This document shows positions 8,144 to 15,991 of a stretch of 64,000 nucleotides of DNA, one piece after another. The stretch lies in assembly GCF_002902945.1 (NCBI RefSeq), contig NZ_CP026101.1:372001-436000 (forward strand), given 5' to 3'. The number at the start of each line of letters is the position of its first letter. Positions within the stretch are counted from its first letter, which is position 1. The notes below the pieces were generated by a model that ran no database searches, was not told the origin of the DNA, and saw only the letters and a list, made by a program, of their open reading frames with translations. The DNA comes from Paraburkholderia caribensis (GTDB lineage Bacteria > Pseudomonadota > Gammaproteobacteria > Burkholderiales > Burkholderiaceae). Made by a program: the position numbers and the translations under genes.

Positions 8144-9280
8144 TCAGTACATCGAATGATGGTTTTGCTCGATTGCGTCGGCCGTCACCTTGCCGCGCAT
8201 CACGCGATACACCCAGCTCGTGTAGATGAGTATCAGCGGCAGAAAGATGATCACCGCGATCAGCATGATCTGCAGGGTCATCTGGCTCGATGTCGAATCC
8301 CAGACGGTGAGGCTGCTGCGCCCATCGAGCGACGACGGCATGATGAACGGAAACATCGAAAAGCCCGCCGTCAGGATTACGCCGATCACCATCAGCGATG
8401 TCGACAGAAAGGCGCTGCGCTCGAAGCGCGAACTTGCCAGCAGGAGCGCGAGCACGCCGCCGACCACGCCCGCGACGGGCGCCGCGACCATCCATGGATA
8501 CGTCGCGTAGTTCGTGAGCCACAGGCCCGGCGCGCCGATCACGTTTTTCAGCAGCGGATTCGCGACGGTGTCGAATGGCGCGGGCTCGGTGATCTGAAAG
8601 CCGCCGATCAGCGTCGCGATCAGCACGCCCCCGATCAGAAACAGCGCGACTGCGACCAGCGACGCAATGCGCAGCGCAATCGACGCGCGCCGCGCGACGA
8701 CACCATCCGCCTTCATCTTGACGAACGCCGCGCCGTGGGCCGCCAGCATCGACACGCTCACCACGCCGCACAACAGCGCGAACGGATTGAGCAACTCGAA
8801 GAAGCTGCCGTGATAGGTGACGCGCAGATCCTGATCGAACTGGAACGGCACGCCTTGCAGCAGGTTGCCGAACGCGACGCCGAACACCAGCGCCGGCACG
8901 AAGCCGCCGACGAACAGCGCCCAGTCCCACGCGCTGCGCCAGCGCGGATCATCGCGCTTGCCGCGATAGTCGAAGCCGACCGGGCGGAAGAACAGCGCGA
9001 ACAGCACGAGCAGCATCGCGAAGTAAAAGCCCGAGAACGACGCGGCGTAGACGAGCGGCCACGCGGCGAACATCGCGCCGCCCGCGGTGATCAGCCAGAC
9101 CTGGTTGCCTTCCCAGGTCGCGCCGACCGTGTTGACGACGATGCGCCGCTCTGCGTCCGTCTTGCCGATGAACGGCAGCAGGATCGCTGCGCCCATGTCG
9201 AAGCCGTCGGTGAGCGCGAAGCCGATCAGCAGCACGCCGACGAGCACCCACCAGATCACTTTGAGGGTTGCGTAATCCAT
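8144..9280 (-). CDS. cydB: Cytochrome bd ubiquinol oxidase subunit II
   Basis: A 378-residue polytopic inner-membrane protein. The N-terminus (WWVLVGVLLIGFALTDGFD) and the segment GATWEGNQVWLI are hallmarks of CydB. It pairs with CydA to form the quinol-oxidising, oxygen-reducing bd oxidase, which has high oxygen affinity and resists cyanide and nitric oxide. Length matches E. coli CydB (379). It lies 67 bp downstream of cydA and upstream of cydX in a single transcription unit. Confidence 0.96.
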   Translation of the reverse strand: MDYATLKVIWWVLVGVLLIGFALTDGFDMGAAILLPFIGKTDAERRIVVNTVGATWEGNQVWLITAGGAMFAAWPLVYAASFSGFYFAMLLVLFALFFRPVGFDYRGKRDDPRWRSAWDWALFVGGFVPALVFGVAFGNLLQGVPFQFDQDLRVTYHGSFFELLNPFALLCGVVSVSMLAAHGAAFVKMKADGVVARRASIALRIASLVAVALFLIGGVLIATLIGGFQITEPAPFDTVANPLLKNVIGAPGLWLTNYATYPWMVAAPVAGVVGGVLALLLASSRFERSAFLSTSLMVIGVILTAGFSMFPFIMPSSLDGRSSLTVWDSTSSQMTLQIMLIAVIIFLPLILIYTSWVYRVMRGKVTADAIEQNHHSMY

Positions 9281-9347
9281 AGCGATGTTTCCTCGTGTTT
9301 TCGTGCGACAGCAAGCGCGTCGCGGTCGAAGCCGCTATGCAAGCCGC

Positions 9348-10946
9348 TCATGCCGCCGTATTCGCGCCGACCGCCGGCTTACTGGCCTGCTCGTGGTGGT
9401 AGCGCCCCGTATGCAGCGACGATGGACCAAGCCGCGCGTACTTGAACATCAGCGTGATCTCGATGATGAAAAGCGCGGTGTAGAACACCACGAAGCCCGC
9501 GAGGCTCAGATACAGATCGCCCGTCGTCAGGCTCGACGCCGATAGCGAAGTCGGCAGAATGCCTGCGATAGTCCACGGCTGGCGCCCGAGTTCCGCAACG
9601 ATCCAGCCGAACTCCGCCGCGAGCCACGGCAGCGGAATCGCCCACACGGCCCAGCGCAGGAACCAGCGTCGGCTGTCGCGCAGCAGCGAGCGTTGCGCGC
9701 AGAAGAAGAACGCGAGCACGAAGGTGGCAAGGAACAGGATGCCGAGGCCGACCATCAGCCGGAACGACCAGAACACGGGCAGAACGGGCGGCACGGTTTT
9801 TTTCGCGGCCTGTTTGATCTGCTCGGCGGAAGCGTCGGTGACGTTCGGCGTGAACTGCTTGAGCAACAGGCCGTAGCCGAGGTCCTGCTTGTGCTGGTCG
9901 AAGGCGGCGTGCGTGGCGTCGCTCGCGTCGCCTTGCTTGATCTTTTGCAGCGCGCCGTATGCCAGCATGCCGTTGCGGATGCGCGTCTCGTTGCGCGCCA
10001 TCAGTTCTTTCAGACCGATGACCGGCTCGTCGATCGAACGCGTCGCGATGATGCCGAGTGCGTACGGCACGCGCAACGCGTAGTCGGTGCGCTCTTCCTG
10101 CTGATTCGGAATGCCGACAATCGTAAATGGCGCGGGCGGCGGCGCGGTTTCCCATTCGGATTCGATCGCGGCGAGTTTCATCTGCTGCACTTCGCCTGTG
10201 GTGTAGCCGGATTCGTCGCCGAGCACGATCACGCACAAGGTGGACGCCAGCCCGAAGCCAGCCGCGACGGCGAACGAGCGCAGTGCGAAGTCGATGTCGC
10301 GGCGCTTGAGCAGATACCACGACGACAACCCGAGCACGAACATCGACGCCGTCACATAGCCCGCCGACACCGTATGCACGAACTTCACCTGCGCGACGGG
10401 ATTGAATATCACGGCGAACAGGCTCGACAGTTCCATGCGCATCGTTTCGTAGTTGAACTCCGCGCCGACCGGGTTGTTCATCCAGCCGTTGGCGATCAGG
10501 ATCCACAGCGCGGACAGGTTCGAGCCGAGCGCGACCAGAAACGTGACCATCAGATGCTGGATGCGCGACAGCCGGTTCCAGCCGAAGAAGAACAGCCCGA
10601 CAAAGGTCGATTCGAGAAAGAACGCCATCAGCCCTTCGACGGCGAGCGGCACGCCGAAAATATCGCCGACGTAATGCGAGTAGTACGACCAGTTGGTGCC
10701 GAACTGGAACTCCAGCGTGAGACCCGTGGTGACGCCCATCGCGAAGTTGATGCCGAACAGCTTGCCCCAGAACTGCGTCATGTCCTTGTAGATCGGCTTG
10801 CCCGTCATCACGTAGACGCTTTCCATGATGACGAGCAGCCACGACAGGCCGAGCGTCAGCGGCACGAACAGGAAGTGATAGAGCGCCGTGACGGCGAATT
10901 GCAGACGGGAGAGATCGACGACGTCGCTAGCGGGCATGGTTGTCAC
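9348..10946 (-). CDS. cydA: Cytochrome bd ubiquinol oxidase subunit I
   Basis: A 532-residue haem-bearing subunit. Visible landmarks are the N-terminal haem ligand His24 (LYHFLFVPLTLGL), His191 in VKFVHTVSAGYV (haem b558), and the GRQPW motif near residue 445. A long periplasmic Q-loop (about residues 255-390) places it in the long-loop, E. coli-type subfamily. It oxidises ubiquinol and reduces oxygen without pumping protons. The gene overlaps the end of cydP by 20 bp. The ATG at 10937 (MPASDVV) is an alternative start. Confidence 0.96.
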   Translation of the reverse strand: MTTMPASDVVDLSRLQFAVTALYHFLFVPLTLGLSWLLVIMESVYVMTGKPIYKDMTQFWGKLFGINFAMGVTTGLTLEFQFGTNWSYYSHYVGDIFGVPLAVEGLMAFFLESTFVGLFFFGWNRLSRIQHLMVTFLVALGSNLSALWILIANGWMNNPVGAEFNYETMRMELSSLFAVIFNPVAQVKFVHTVSAGYVTASMFVLGLSSWYLLKRRDIDFALRSFAVAAGFGLASTLCVIVLGDESGYTTGEVQQMKLAAIESEWETAPPPAPFTIVGIPNQQEERTDYALRVPYALGIIATRSIDEPVIGLKELMARNETRIRNGMLAYGALQKIKQGDASDATHAAFDQHKQDLGYGLLLKQFTPNVTDASAEQIKQAAKKTVPPVLPVFWSFRLMVGLGILFLATFVLAFFFCAQRSLLRDSRRWFLRWAVWAIPLPWLAAEFGWIVAELGRQPWTIAGILPTSLSASSLTTGDLYLSLAGFVVFYTALFIIEITLMFKYARLGPSSLHTGRYHHEQASKPAVGANTAA

Positions 10947-11199
10947 CTTGAGTCGAAGGCGGCGGTGAGGCGGACGCCGGCACCGACAGCAGCGCCTGGG
11001 CGACCTGGGCAGGCGGCAGCGACATGTTCTGCGCCTGCGGATGATTGAAGAACGCGAATTTGAGCGCGAAAAGAAGCGCGAATTTGATCGCGAGCACGAT
11101 CAGGATGTCGCGGGCGAATGTCGGACCGCGAGCCCACGCGACGATGCGGCTGGCGAATGTGCGGCGGGCGGCATTCCTGTGATCTAGCGTAATGGTCAT
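10927..11199 (-). CDS. cydP: Cytochrome bd oxidase small subunit CydP
   Basis: A 90-residue protein with one clear transmembrane segment (residues about 30-52, ILIVLAIKFALLFALKFAFF) and a Pro/Ser-rich tail. It matches the CydP family of small proteins encoded just upstream of cydA in beta- and some gammaproteobacteria. It overlaps the cydA start by 20 bp, so the two are probably co-translated. The role is thought to be assembly or stabilisation of the oxidase; the sequence gives no catalytic residues. Confidence 0.8.
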   Translation of the reverse strand: MTITLDHRNAARRTFASRIVAWARGPTFARDILIVLAIKFALLFALKFAFFNHPQAQNMSLPPAQVAQALLSVPASASPPPSTQGDNHAR

Positions 11200-11344
11200 G
11201 TTTTATGGGCAACGACATCGCGCCGGTTGACCCGGCAGGACACAGTGCGCATCACTCGCGGCACTGACGCATGCACAACCATTGTAGGAATGGGACGACG
11301 GACGGGCCCGCGTCATCGTGTCGCGAGGTGGTCCGTTTCTATCA

Positions 11345-11402
11345 CTGATAATTCACGTTCTGAGCGAGGTCAAGACAATGTCTCGACATTGATGCGGATC
11401 GA
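11345..11402 (-). promoter_or_regulatory. Candidate cyd promoter with upstream dyad and FNR-like box
   Basis: On the minus strand, TTGACC (11368..11373), 17 bases, then TATCAG (11345..11350). Directly upstream lies an inverted repeat CAATGTC-N2-GACATTG (11376..11391). It overlaps TTGATGCGGATCGA (11389..11402), one mismatch from the FNR/Anr core TTGAT-N4-ATCAA. A dyad just upstream of the -35 fits an activator. The rest of the 313-bp gap 11200..11512 holds only the rpoH terminator. Confidence 0.4.
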
Positions 11403-11425
11403 CGCAATATTTGACGACGCACAAG

Positions 11426-11459
11426 AAAAAGCCCCGCCTTCTTGCGAAGAGCAGGGCTC
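11426..11459 (-). terminator. rpoH terminator
   Basis: On the minus strand an AGCCCTGC.../...GCGGGGCT stem with one unpaired base and a short loop is followed by five T residues (AAAAA at 11426..11430 on plus). It lies about 55 bp after the rpoH stop. Confidence 0.75.
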
Positions 11460-11512
11460 TGTTTCGAGACGGTGCGGCCGGAGGACCGGCGCGCACCGCT
11501 GCTTCTCTGAGG

Positions 11513-12448
11513 TTACGCGTACTCGGCCAGCGCCGTGCGCATTTTCTTCATCGCGCTTGCTTCGATCTGGCGAATCCGTTCGGCCGATACGCCGAACTCG
11601 TCGGCCAGTTCGTGCAGCGTCGAGCCGCCCGAACCGTCGTCTTCCACCTGCAGCCAGCGTGCTTCAATGATGCGGCGGCTGCGCGGATCGAGCGATTCCA
11701 GCGCGCTCGCGATGCCGTCGCTATGCAGACGGTCACGCTGACGCGCGGCCAGCACGGCTGTCGGCTCGCTGTGCGAGTCGGCCAGATAGGCGATCGGGGC
11801 GAATGCTTCTTCGCCGTCTTCGACCTGGCCTTCGAGCGCGATATCGCCACCCGACAGACGCGTTTCCATCTCGGACACTTCTTCGCGCTTCACATTCAGC
11901 TCTTTCGCCAGGCCCTCGATCTCGTCCGGCGTGAACGACTGCAACCCTTGCTTGTGGCTGCGCAGGTTGAAGAACAGCTTGCGTTGCGCCTTGGTCGTCG
12001 CCACTTTCACCATGCGCCAGTTGCGCAGGATGTACTCATGGATTTCGGCCTTGATCCAATGCATTGCATAGGACACGAGGCGCACGTTCTGCGTCGGGTC
12101 GAAGCGCTTCACGGCTTTCATCAGGCCGATGTTGCCTTCCTGGATCAGGTCGGCGTGCGGCAGACCATATCCGAGGTAATTTCGCGCGATCGACACGACC
12201 AGCCGCAGGTGCGACAGGACGAGCTTGCGAGCGGAGCCAAGATTGTTTTGCTCGCGGTATTCGGTGGCGTACTGGCGCTCTTCTGCCGGCGTCAGCATCG
12301 GAATCCGGTTTACGGCCTGGATGTAGGCGTCGATGTTGCCCAGCTGGCCGGGCAGAAGCGAAGCGTGCGAGAGCGCCAGTGCACCTGCCGGAGCGGCCTT
12401 AGCCGACGACGGGCTCAGAGTACTCGGAAGGGTCAGTGTGTTGCTCAC
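11513..12448 (-). CDS. rpoH: RNA polymerase heat-shock sigma factor, sigma-32
   Basis: A 311-residue group 3 sigma factor that directs transcription of chaperone and protease genes after heat stress. Region 2 (HLRLVVSIARNYLGYGL, DLIQEGNIGLMKAVKRFD) and the RpoH-specific box QRKLFFNLR at residues 155-163 identify it. Region 4 ends the protein (LADEFGVSAERIRQIEASAM). Start: a GTG at 12448, eight bases after AAGGAG, is preferred over the upstream ATG at 12484, which lacks a ribosome site. It is transcribed alone. The upstream region carries a sigma-E-like promoter and a CIRCE operator, so it is probably under both envelope-stress and HrcA control. Confidence 0.96.
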   Translation of the reverse strand: MSNTLTLPSTLSPSSAKAAPAGALALSHASLLPGQLGNIDAYIQAVNRIPMLTPAEERQYATEYREQNNLGSARKLVLSHLRLVVSIARNYLGYGLPHADLIQEGNIGLMKAVKRFDPTQNVRLVSYAMHWIKAEIHEYILRNWRMVKVATTKAQRKLFFNLRSHKQGLQSFTPDEIEGLAKELNVKREEVSEMETRLSGGDIALEGQVEDGEEAFAPIAYLADSHSEPTAVLAARQRDRLHSDGIASALESLDPRSRRIIEARWLQVEDDGSGGSTLHELADEFGVSAERIRQIEASAMKKMRTALAEYA

Positions 12449-12502
12449 GTAGCAAACTCCTTTATTCAGACAAATGTCCGCCAAAGCGGACCACGATGGA
12501 TG

Positions 12503-12529
12503 TTAGCACTCTCATTTCCCGAGTGCTAA
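12503..12529. promoter_or_regulatory. CIRCE element, HrcA operator upstream of rpoH
   Basis: TTAGCACTC-N9-GAGTGCTAA, a perfect match to the CIRCE consensus bound by the HrcA repressor. It ends 54 bp before the rpoH start codon and covers the predicted transcription start of the promoter at 12533..12560, ideal for repression. Confidence 0.95.
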
Positions 12530-12532
12530 TAC

Positions 12533-12560
12533 TTAGAAGCCGTAGGGGCATGAGAGTTCC
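12533..12560 (-). promoter_or_regulatory. Sigma-E-like (RpoE) promoter of rpoH
   Basis: On the minus strand GGAACTC, 16 bases, then TCTAA. This resembles the RpoE consensus (GGAACTT-N16-TCTGA) in both elements and spacing, as at the sigma-E promoter of E. coli rpoH. The start point would fall near 12528, inside CIRCE. A housekeeping promoter is not obvious here. Confidence 0.6.
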
Positions 12561-12797
12561 CTCTCTCCTATCGAAAATACACATTCAATAGCATAGTACC
12601 TCATCTGCGGGTTTGGCACCGACCGCTTAGCATTCGTCGGCTGCAGCAGGATTTTGCAATCGTCTGTAAGATTTTTTCGCAAACAGAAGCAGTGATTTGC
12701 GGCTTTCGGTTGTTATTAAAGGGTCCGATAGTTGCTTCTATCTCTAGAATGTCGCTGCACGATGTCCCTGCTAAACCTCGCATCCGGTGGACGCACG

Positions 12798-13361
12798 ATG
12801 GAAAAAAAGAACAAGCGCTCGTTTAATGTGGCACCGAAATGTGTCGTCGTGGCAGCGCTTTTCGGCGTATCGAGTCTCGCCTCGGCGGACCAGTTCGGCA
12901 TTCAGATTGCGGGCGGTGTCGCCGATCACCACGTTCGAAAACTCGACCTTGGCTTCGTCTGGGACCCCAATCTGACGTGGTGGGAAATCGGCGGCTGGCA
13001 TTTCGCGCTGCTCGGCGAGGCGCACGCCGCGTGGTGGCATACGGACGAAGGCAACGTTCACGAGGACATCGGCGAATTCGGCGTGACGCCCGTAGTGCGG
13101 TTCATCAAGAGCGCGGGTTATTTCCGCCCGTTCATCGAGGCGGGCGTCGGTGTGCGGCTTTTGACGCATCCGCGCATCTCGTCGAATTACACGCTCAGCA
13201 CCGCCTTCCAGTTCGCCGATATGGTGGGTGTCGGCGCACAATTCGGCGAGCATCAGCAGTACCAGTTTGGCTACCGCTTTCAGCACGTCTCCAATGCAAG
13301 TATCAAAGAGCCGAATCCTGGTATAAATTTCCAGCAGATTTACGTGCAGTACAACTTCTGA
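12798..13361 (+). CDS. pagL: PagL-family lipid A 3-O-deacylase, outer membrane
   Basis: A 187-residue protein with a signal peptide (residues 1-30, ending SLASA) and a small beta-barrel. The C-terminal FQHVSNASI...NPG motif is diagnostic of PagL, which removes the 3-linked acyl chain from lipid A in the outer membrane. His163 and Ser165 match the catalytic His-x-Ser. The acid, a Glu 12 residues after Ser in P. aeruginosa PagL as I recall it, aligns here with Asn177, and Glu171 is the nearest acid; alignment is by eye. The ATG at 12798 has GGTGG upstream. A TAGAAT hexamer at 12745..12750 is a possible -10. It is divergent from rpoH. Confidence 0.8.
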   Translation: MEKKNKRSFNVAPKCVVVAALFGVSSLASADQFGIQIAGGVADHHVRKLDLGFVWDPNLTWWEIGGWHFALLGEAHAAWWHTDEGNVHEDIGEFGVTPVVRFIKSAGYFRPFIEAGVGVRLLTHPRISSNYTLSTAFQFADMVGVGAQFGEHQQYQFGYRFQHVSNASIKEPNPGINFQQIYVQYNF

Positions 13362-13406
13362 CGACCGCTGCCGTTGTCGGCGCGGTCGTCGATAGGGGCG
13401 AACGCG

Positions 13407-13790
13407 ATGCCGGCAAAAGTGATCGAAGCGATTCGCGGGCTCGAGCGCGATCGATTTCGCGCGATGGTGGAAGGAAACGGACAGCAGCTCGACGCGCTGC
13501 TGTCGGACAACGTCATCTACGTCCACACGAACGGCAAGCGCGAGTCGAAGCAGCAGTTCATCGACGCCATCACGGCCGGGCGCCGGCGCTATCGCCAGAT
13601 CGAGGTGCAGTCGCAGGACGTGCTGCCTGTCGGACGCGAGACTTGCGTTGTCACGGGGCGCGCGCTGATCGAGATGGAAGCGAATAGCGGCGCGCTGCTC
13701 TTTCCGATCGCCTACATGGCGATTCAGGCGCAGGAAGACGGCAAATGGCAGCTGATCGCCTGGCAGGCGACGCGTTGCGCAATCGAGTGA
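13407..13790 (+). CDS. NTF2-like (SnoaL/DUF4440-type) protein
   Basis: A 127-residue protein with the cone-shaped NTF2-like fold: an N-terminal helical stretch, then LLSDNVIYVHTNGKRESKQQFIDAI and C-terminal strands ending DGKWQLIAWQATR. Proteins of this kind include small isomerases and ligand binders; no catalytic set is evident, so the function is unknown. It starts 45 bp after pagL on the same strand and may be co-transcribed with it. The ATG at 13407 follows a GGGG-rich stretch; a frame open from 13374 would add 11 unlikely residues. Confidence 0.65.
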   Translation: MPAKVIEAIRGLERDRFRAMVEGNGQQLDALLSDNVIYVHTNGKRESKQQFIDAITAGRRRYRQIEVQSQDVLPVGRETCVVTGRALIEMEANSGALLFPIAYMAIQAQEDGKWQLIAWQATRCAIE

Positions 13791-13852
13791 CGCGGATCGC
13801 GCCATCACTCTTCACCTGACGGAGGCCGCCTCGTGAGCGGTCCGTGCGCGCT

Positions 13853-13870
13853 GGCGACGCTTGAGTCGCC
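13853..13870. other. Hairpin between convergent NTF2-like gene and leuA
   Basis: GGCGAC-N6-GTCGCC, a 6-bp perfect stem extendable with one G-T pair. No T-run follows on either side, so it is not a classical intrinsic terminator. Nothing else is visible in the 127-bp gap. Confidence 0.35.
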
Positions 13871-13917
13871 GGCGTTTGCGCCTCTGCCGTTTTCGGATGC
13901 CGTTACGTTACTTGACG

Positions 13918-15576
13918 TTACGCCGCGACCCGCCGGTCGACAGTCGCCCAACCCGCACGATTGACGCCGCTGACGACGGCATCGACGACGGCCGTCATTT
14001 CGTCCTCCGCTACGCCGATGCCATGACGCATGGGCTGGTCGCCCACGCGGCTCGCGACGAACACGACCGTGCGGCCGTCCGTGGTGCGCGCCGCCTCGAA
14101 CGACGTGATTTCAATGGCGTGTTTCGCCACCACCGCCATTTCCTGCGCGACCGCCTTCGCATACGCCTCGTGGCCGTCGATGCTCGCCGCTGCCGTCGCG
14201 GGCACGGCAATCTCGCGCTTGTTCCAGCGCACCGTCGATCCGTTGACGCGCTGCGCCGGGCCGTCGGCCTCGAAGTATTCGCGGGCAAAGAGCGCGCAGA
14301 TCGCGTCGCCCGTCACTTCCTCGCCGGATTGATCCGCCACCTTTTGCACCGCGTGGCTGAATTCGATCTGCACGCGCCGCGGCAGCGCGAAGCCCATGCC
14401 GCGCTCGACCAGATACGTCGCGCCGCCCTTGCCGGACTGGCTGTTCACGCGGATCACGGCGTCGTAGCTGCGGCCGACGTCGGCGGGATCGATGGGCAGA
14501 TACGGCACTTCCCAGACGGCGTCGGGCTGCTGCTGTGCGAAGCCCTTGCGGATCGCGTCCTGATGCGAGCCGGAGAACGCCGTATAGACGAGATCGCCCG
14601 CATACGGATGACGCGGATGCACGGGAATCTGGTTGCAGCGCTCGACCACGCGCCGCACGGCGTCGATGTCCGAGAAATCGAGGCCGGGGTCGATGCCTTG
14701 CGTGTAGAGGTTCATCGCGAGCGTCACGATATCGACGTTGCCCGTGCGCTCGCCATTGCCGAACAGACATCCTTCGATGCGGTCGGCGCCCGCCATCAGC
14801 GCGAGTTCCGCTGCGGCGACGGCCGTGCCGCGGTCGTTGTGCGGATGCACCGACAACACGATGCTGTCCCGGTAGCCCAGATTGCGGTCCATCCACTCGA
14901 TCTGGTCGGCATACACGTTCGGCGTTGCGGCTTCGACGGTGGCGGGCAGGTTCACGATCATCTTGTGATCGCGCGTCGGGCGCCACGTCTGCGCGACGGC
15001 GTCGCAGACTTCGCGCGCGAACGGCAACTCGGTCATGCTGAAGGTTTCGGGCGAATACTGGTAGGTCCAGTGCGTCTGCGGGCGGGCGTCGGCGTGTTCG
15101 CGAATGATCCGCGTGCCCTCGACGGCGAGCGCCTTCACTTCGTCCTGGGACTGGTTGAACACGATCTTGCGGAACGACGGGCAGATCGCGTTGTACAGAT
15201 GGACGATCGCGCGCGGCACGCCTTCGAGCGCTTCGAAGGTGCGCGCGATCAGGTCGGCGCGCGACTGCACGAGCACTTCGATGGTCACGTCGTCGGGAAT
15301 GCGCTTTTCGTCGATCAGCTTGCGGACGAAATCGAAGTCGGTTTGCGACGCCGACGGAAAACCGACTTCGATTTCCTTGAAACCGATCGCGACGAGCATC
15401 TCGAAGAACTCCGTCTTCTGCGCAATGCTCATCGGCTCGATCAGCGACTGGTTGCCGTCGCGCAGATCGGTGCTCATCCAGATGGGCGCGCGGTCGATGG
15501 TGCGGGTGGGCCACTTGCGGCCGGTCAAACGGACGGTGGGGAAGGGGCGGTACTTTTCGGCAGGGTTGCGCAACAT
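13918..15576 (-). CDS. leuA: 2-isopropylmalate synthase
   Basis: A 552-residue enzyme of the long LeuA type that condenses acetyl-CoA with 2-oxoisovalerate, the first committed step of leucine synthesis. The catalytic domain shows STDLRDGNQSL near the N-terminus and VHPHNDRGTAVA with the metal-binding His-x-His. The C-terminal 130 or so residues form the leucine-sensing regulatory domain. It stands alone, apart from leuCDB. Upstream are a promoter at 15992..16021, a leader peptide with clustered leucine codons, and a second short frame, so transcription or translation is likely attenuated by leucine supply in addition to feedback inhibition. Confidence 0.96.
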   Translation of the reverse strand: MLRNPAEKYRPFPTVRLTGRKWPTRTIDRAPIWMSTDLRDGNQSLIEPMSIAQKTEFFEMLVAIGFKEIEVGFPSASQTDFDFVRKLIDEKRIPDDVTIEVLVQSRADLIARTFEALEGVPRAIVHLYNAICPSFRKIVFNQSQDEVKALAVEGTRIIREHADARPQTHWTYQYSPETFSMTELPFAREVCDAVAQTWRPTRDHKMIVNLPATVEAATPNVYADQIEWMDRNLGYRDSIVLSVHPHNDRGTAVAAAELALMAGADRIEGCLFGNGERTGNVDIVTLAMNLYTQGIDPGLDFSDIDAVRRVVERCNQIPVHPRHPYAGDLVYTAFSGSHQDAIRKGFAQQQPDAVWEVPYLPIDPADVGRSYDAVIRVNSQSGKGGATYLVERGMGFALPRRVQIEFSHAVQKVADQSGEEVTGDAICALFAREYFEADGPAQRVNGSTVRWNKREIAVPATAAASIDGHEAYAKAVAQEMAVVAKHAIEITSFEAARTTDGRTVVFVASRVGDQPMRHGIGVAEDEMTAVVDAVVSGVNRAGWATVDRRVAA

Positions 15577-15598
15577 GTTGAGGCCTCGTTCGATTCGT

Positions 15599-15763
15599 CT
15601 AGTCGTGTGCTGGGTGGTGTGGCGTCGAGCGGCTGGCGGGTTGCCACAGATGCACGTCCCGCAAGCCGGGCGCTAGCGGGAGCAACGAACGGGCGCGAAC
15701 GAACAGCGTCGTTTGAACGACGACGAAGGCGACAATCGGAACGGAAGCCCATGCAACGTGCAT
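15599..15763 (-). CDS. Short upstream reading frame before leuA (54 codons)
   Basis: An ATG at 15763 has GAGGG four bases upstream and opens a 54-residue frame that stops 22 bp before the leuA ATG. Residues about 3-22 are rich in Val, Phe, Thr and Leu and could form one membrane span. The rest contains SLLPLAP and a polar tail. I do not recognise it. It could be a second regulatory frame coupled to leuA, a small membrane protein, or chance. The clear ribosome site and its position inside the leuA leader are the reasons for listing it. Confidence 0.35.
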   Translation of the reverse strand: MHVAWASVPIVAFVVVQTTLFVRARSLLPLAPGLRDVHLWQPASRSTPHHPAHD

Positions 15764-15866
15764 TTGACCCTCGCGATTCGTCCGCGCGATAAACGGACGA
15801 ATACGGACGACTACAGGTTTTGAAGGAACTACGGACTGGGGTGAAACAGGAACTGCTCTGGAGGAC

Positions 15867-15927
15867 CGCCGCTAGCCGCTGTGGCGACTGCGTGCGGCGC
15901 TACGCCTTGCTTACGCTAGACGTAGCG
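15867..15927 (-). promoter_or_regulatory. Competing stems of the leuA leader (possible attenuator)
   Basis: CGCTACG over the last leucine codons of the leader peptide (15921..15927 on plus as CGTAGCG) can pair with its complement at 15898..15904. That segment overlaps GCGGCG (15894..15899), which can instead pair with CGCCGC at 15867..15872. The two stems share two bases and so are mutually exclusive. No T-run follows, so termination may be Rho-dependent or control may act on translation. Confidence 0.45.
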
Positions 15928-15985
15928 ATAGGGGCCGCGCTAGGCGGCCGAGGGTAATTCGGAGGGTGTTCGGAATGGAACGCAT
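15911..15985 (-). CDS. leuL: leuA leader peptide, 24 codons with six leucines
   Basis: A 24-codon frame whose leucine codons are CTC, CTC, CTA, CTA, CTA, CTA. The four CTA codons lie within the last ten sense codons. CTA is very rare in genomes this GC-rich, and clustered rare leucine codons just upstream of leuA are the signature of an attenuation leader, as in E. coli leuL. No ribosome site precedes the ATG: the predicted transcription start coincides with it, so the peptide may be translated from a leaderless end. Stalling at CTA codons when charged tRNA-Leu is scarce would alter the stems at 15867..15927. Confidence 0.75.
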   Translation of the reverse strand: MRSIPNTLRITLGRLARPLSLRLA

Positions 15986-15991
15986 TTTTAC

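Noticed and set aside
13861..15792. A 643-codon open frame antisense to leuA
   Set aside because: Shadow frame; leuA on the other strand is complete and recognisable.
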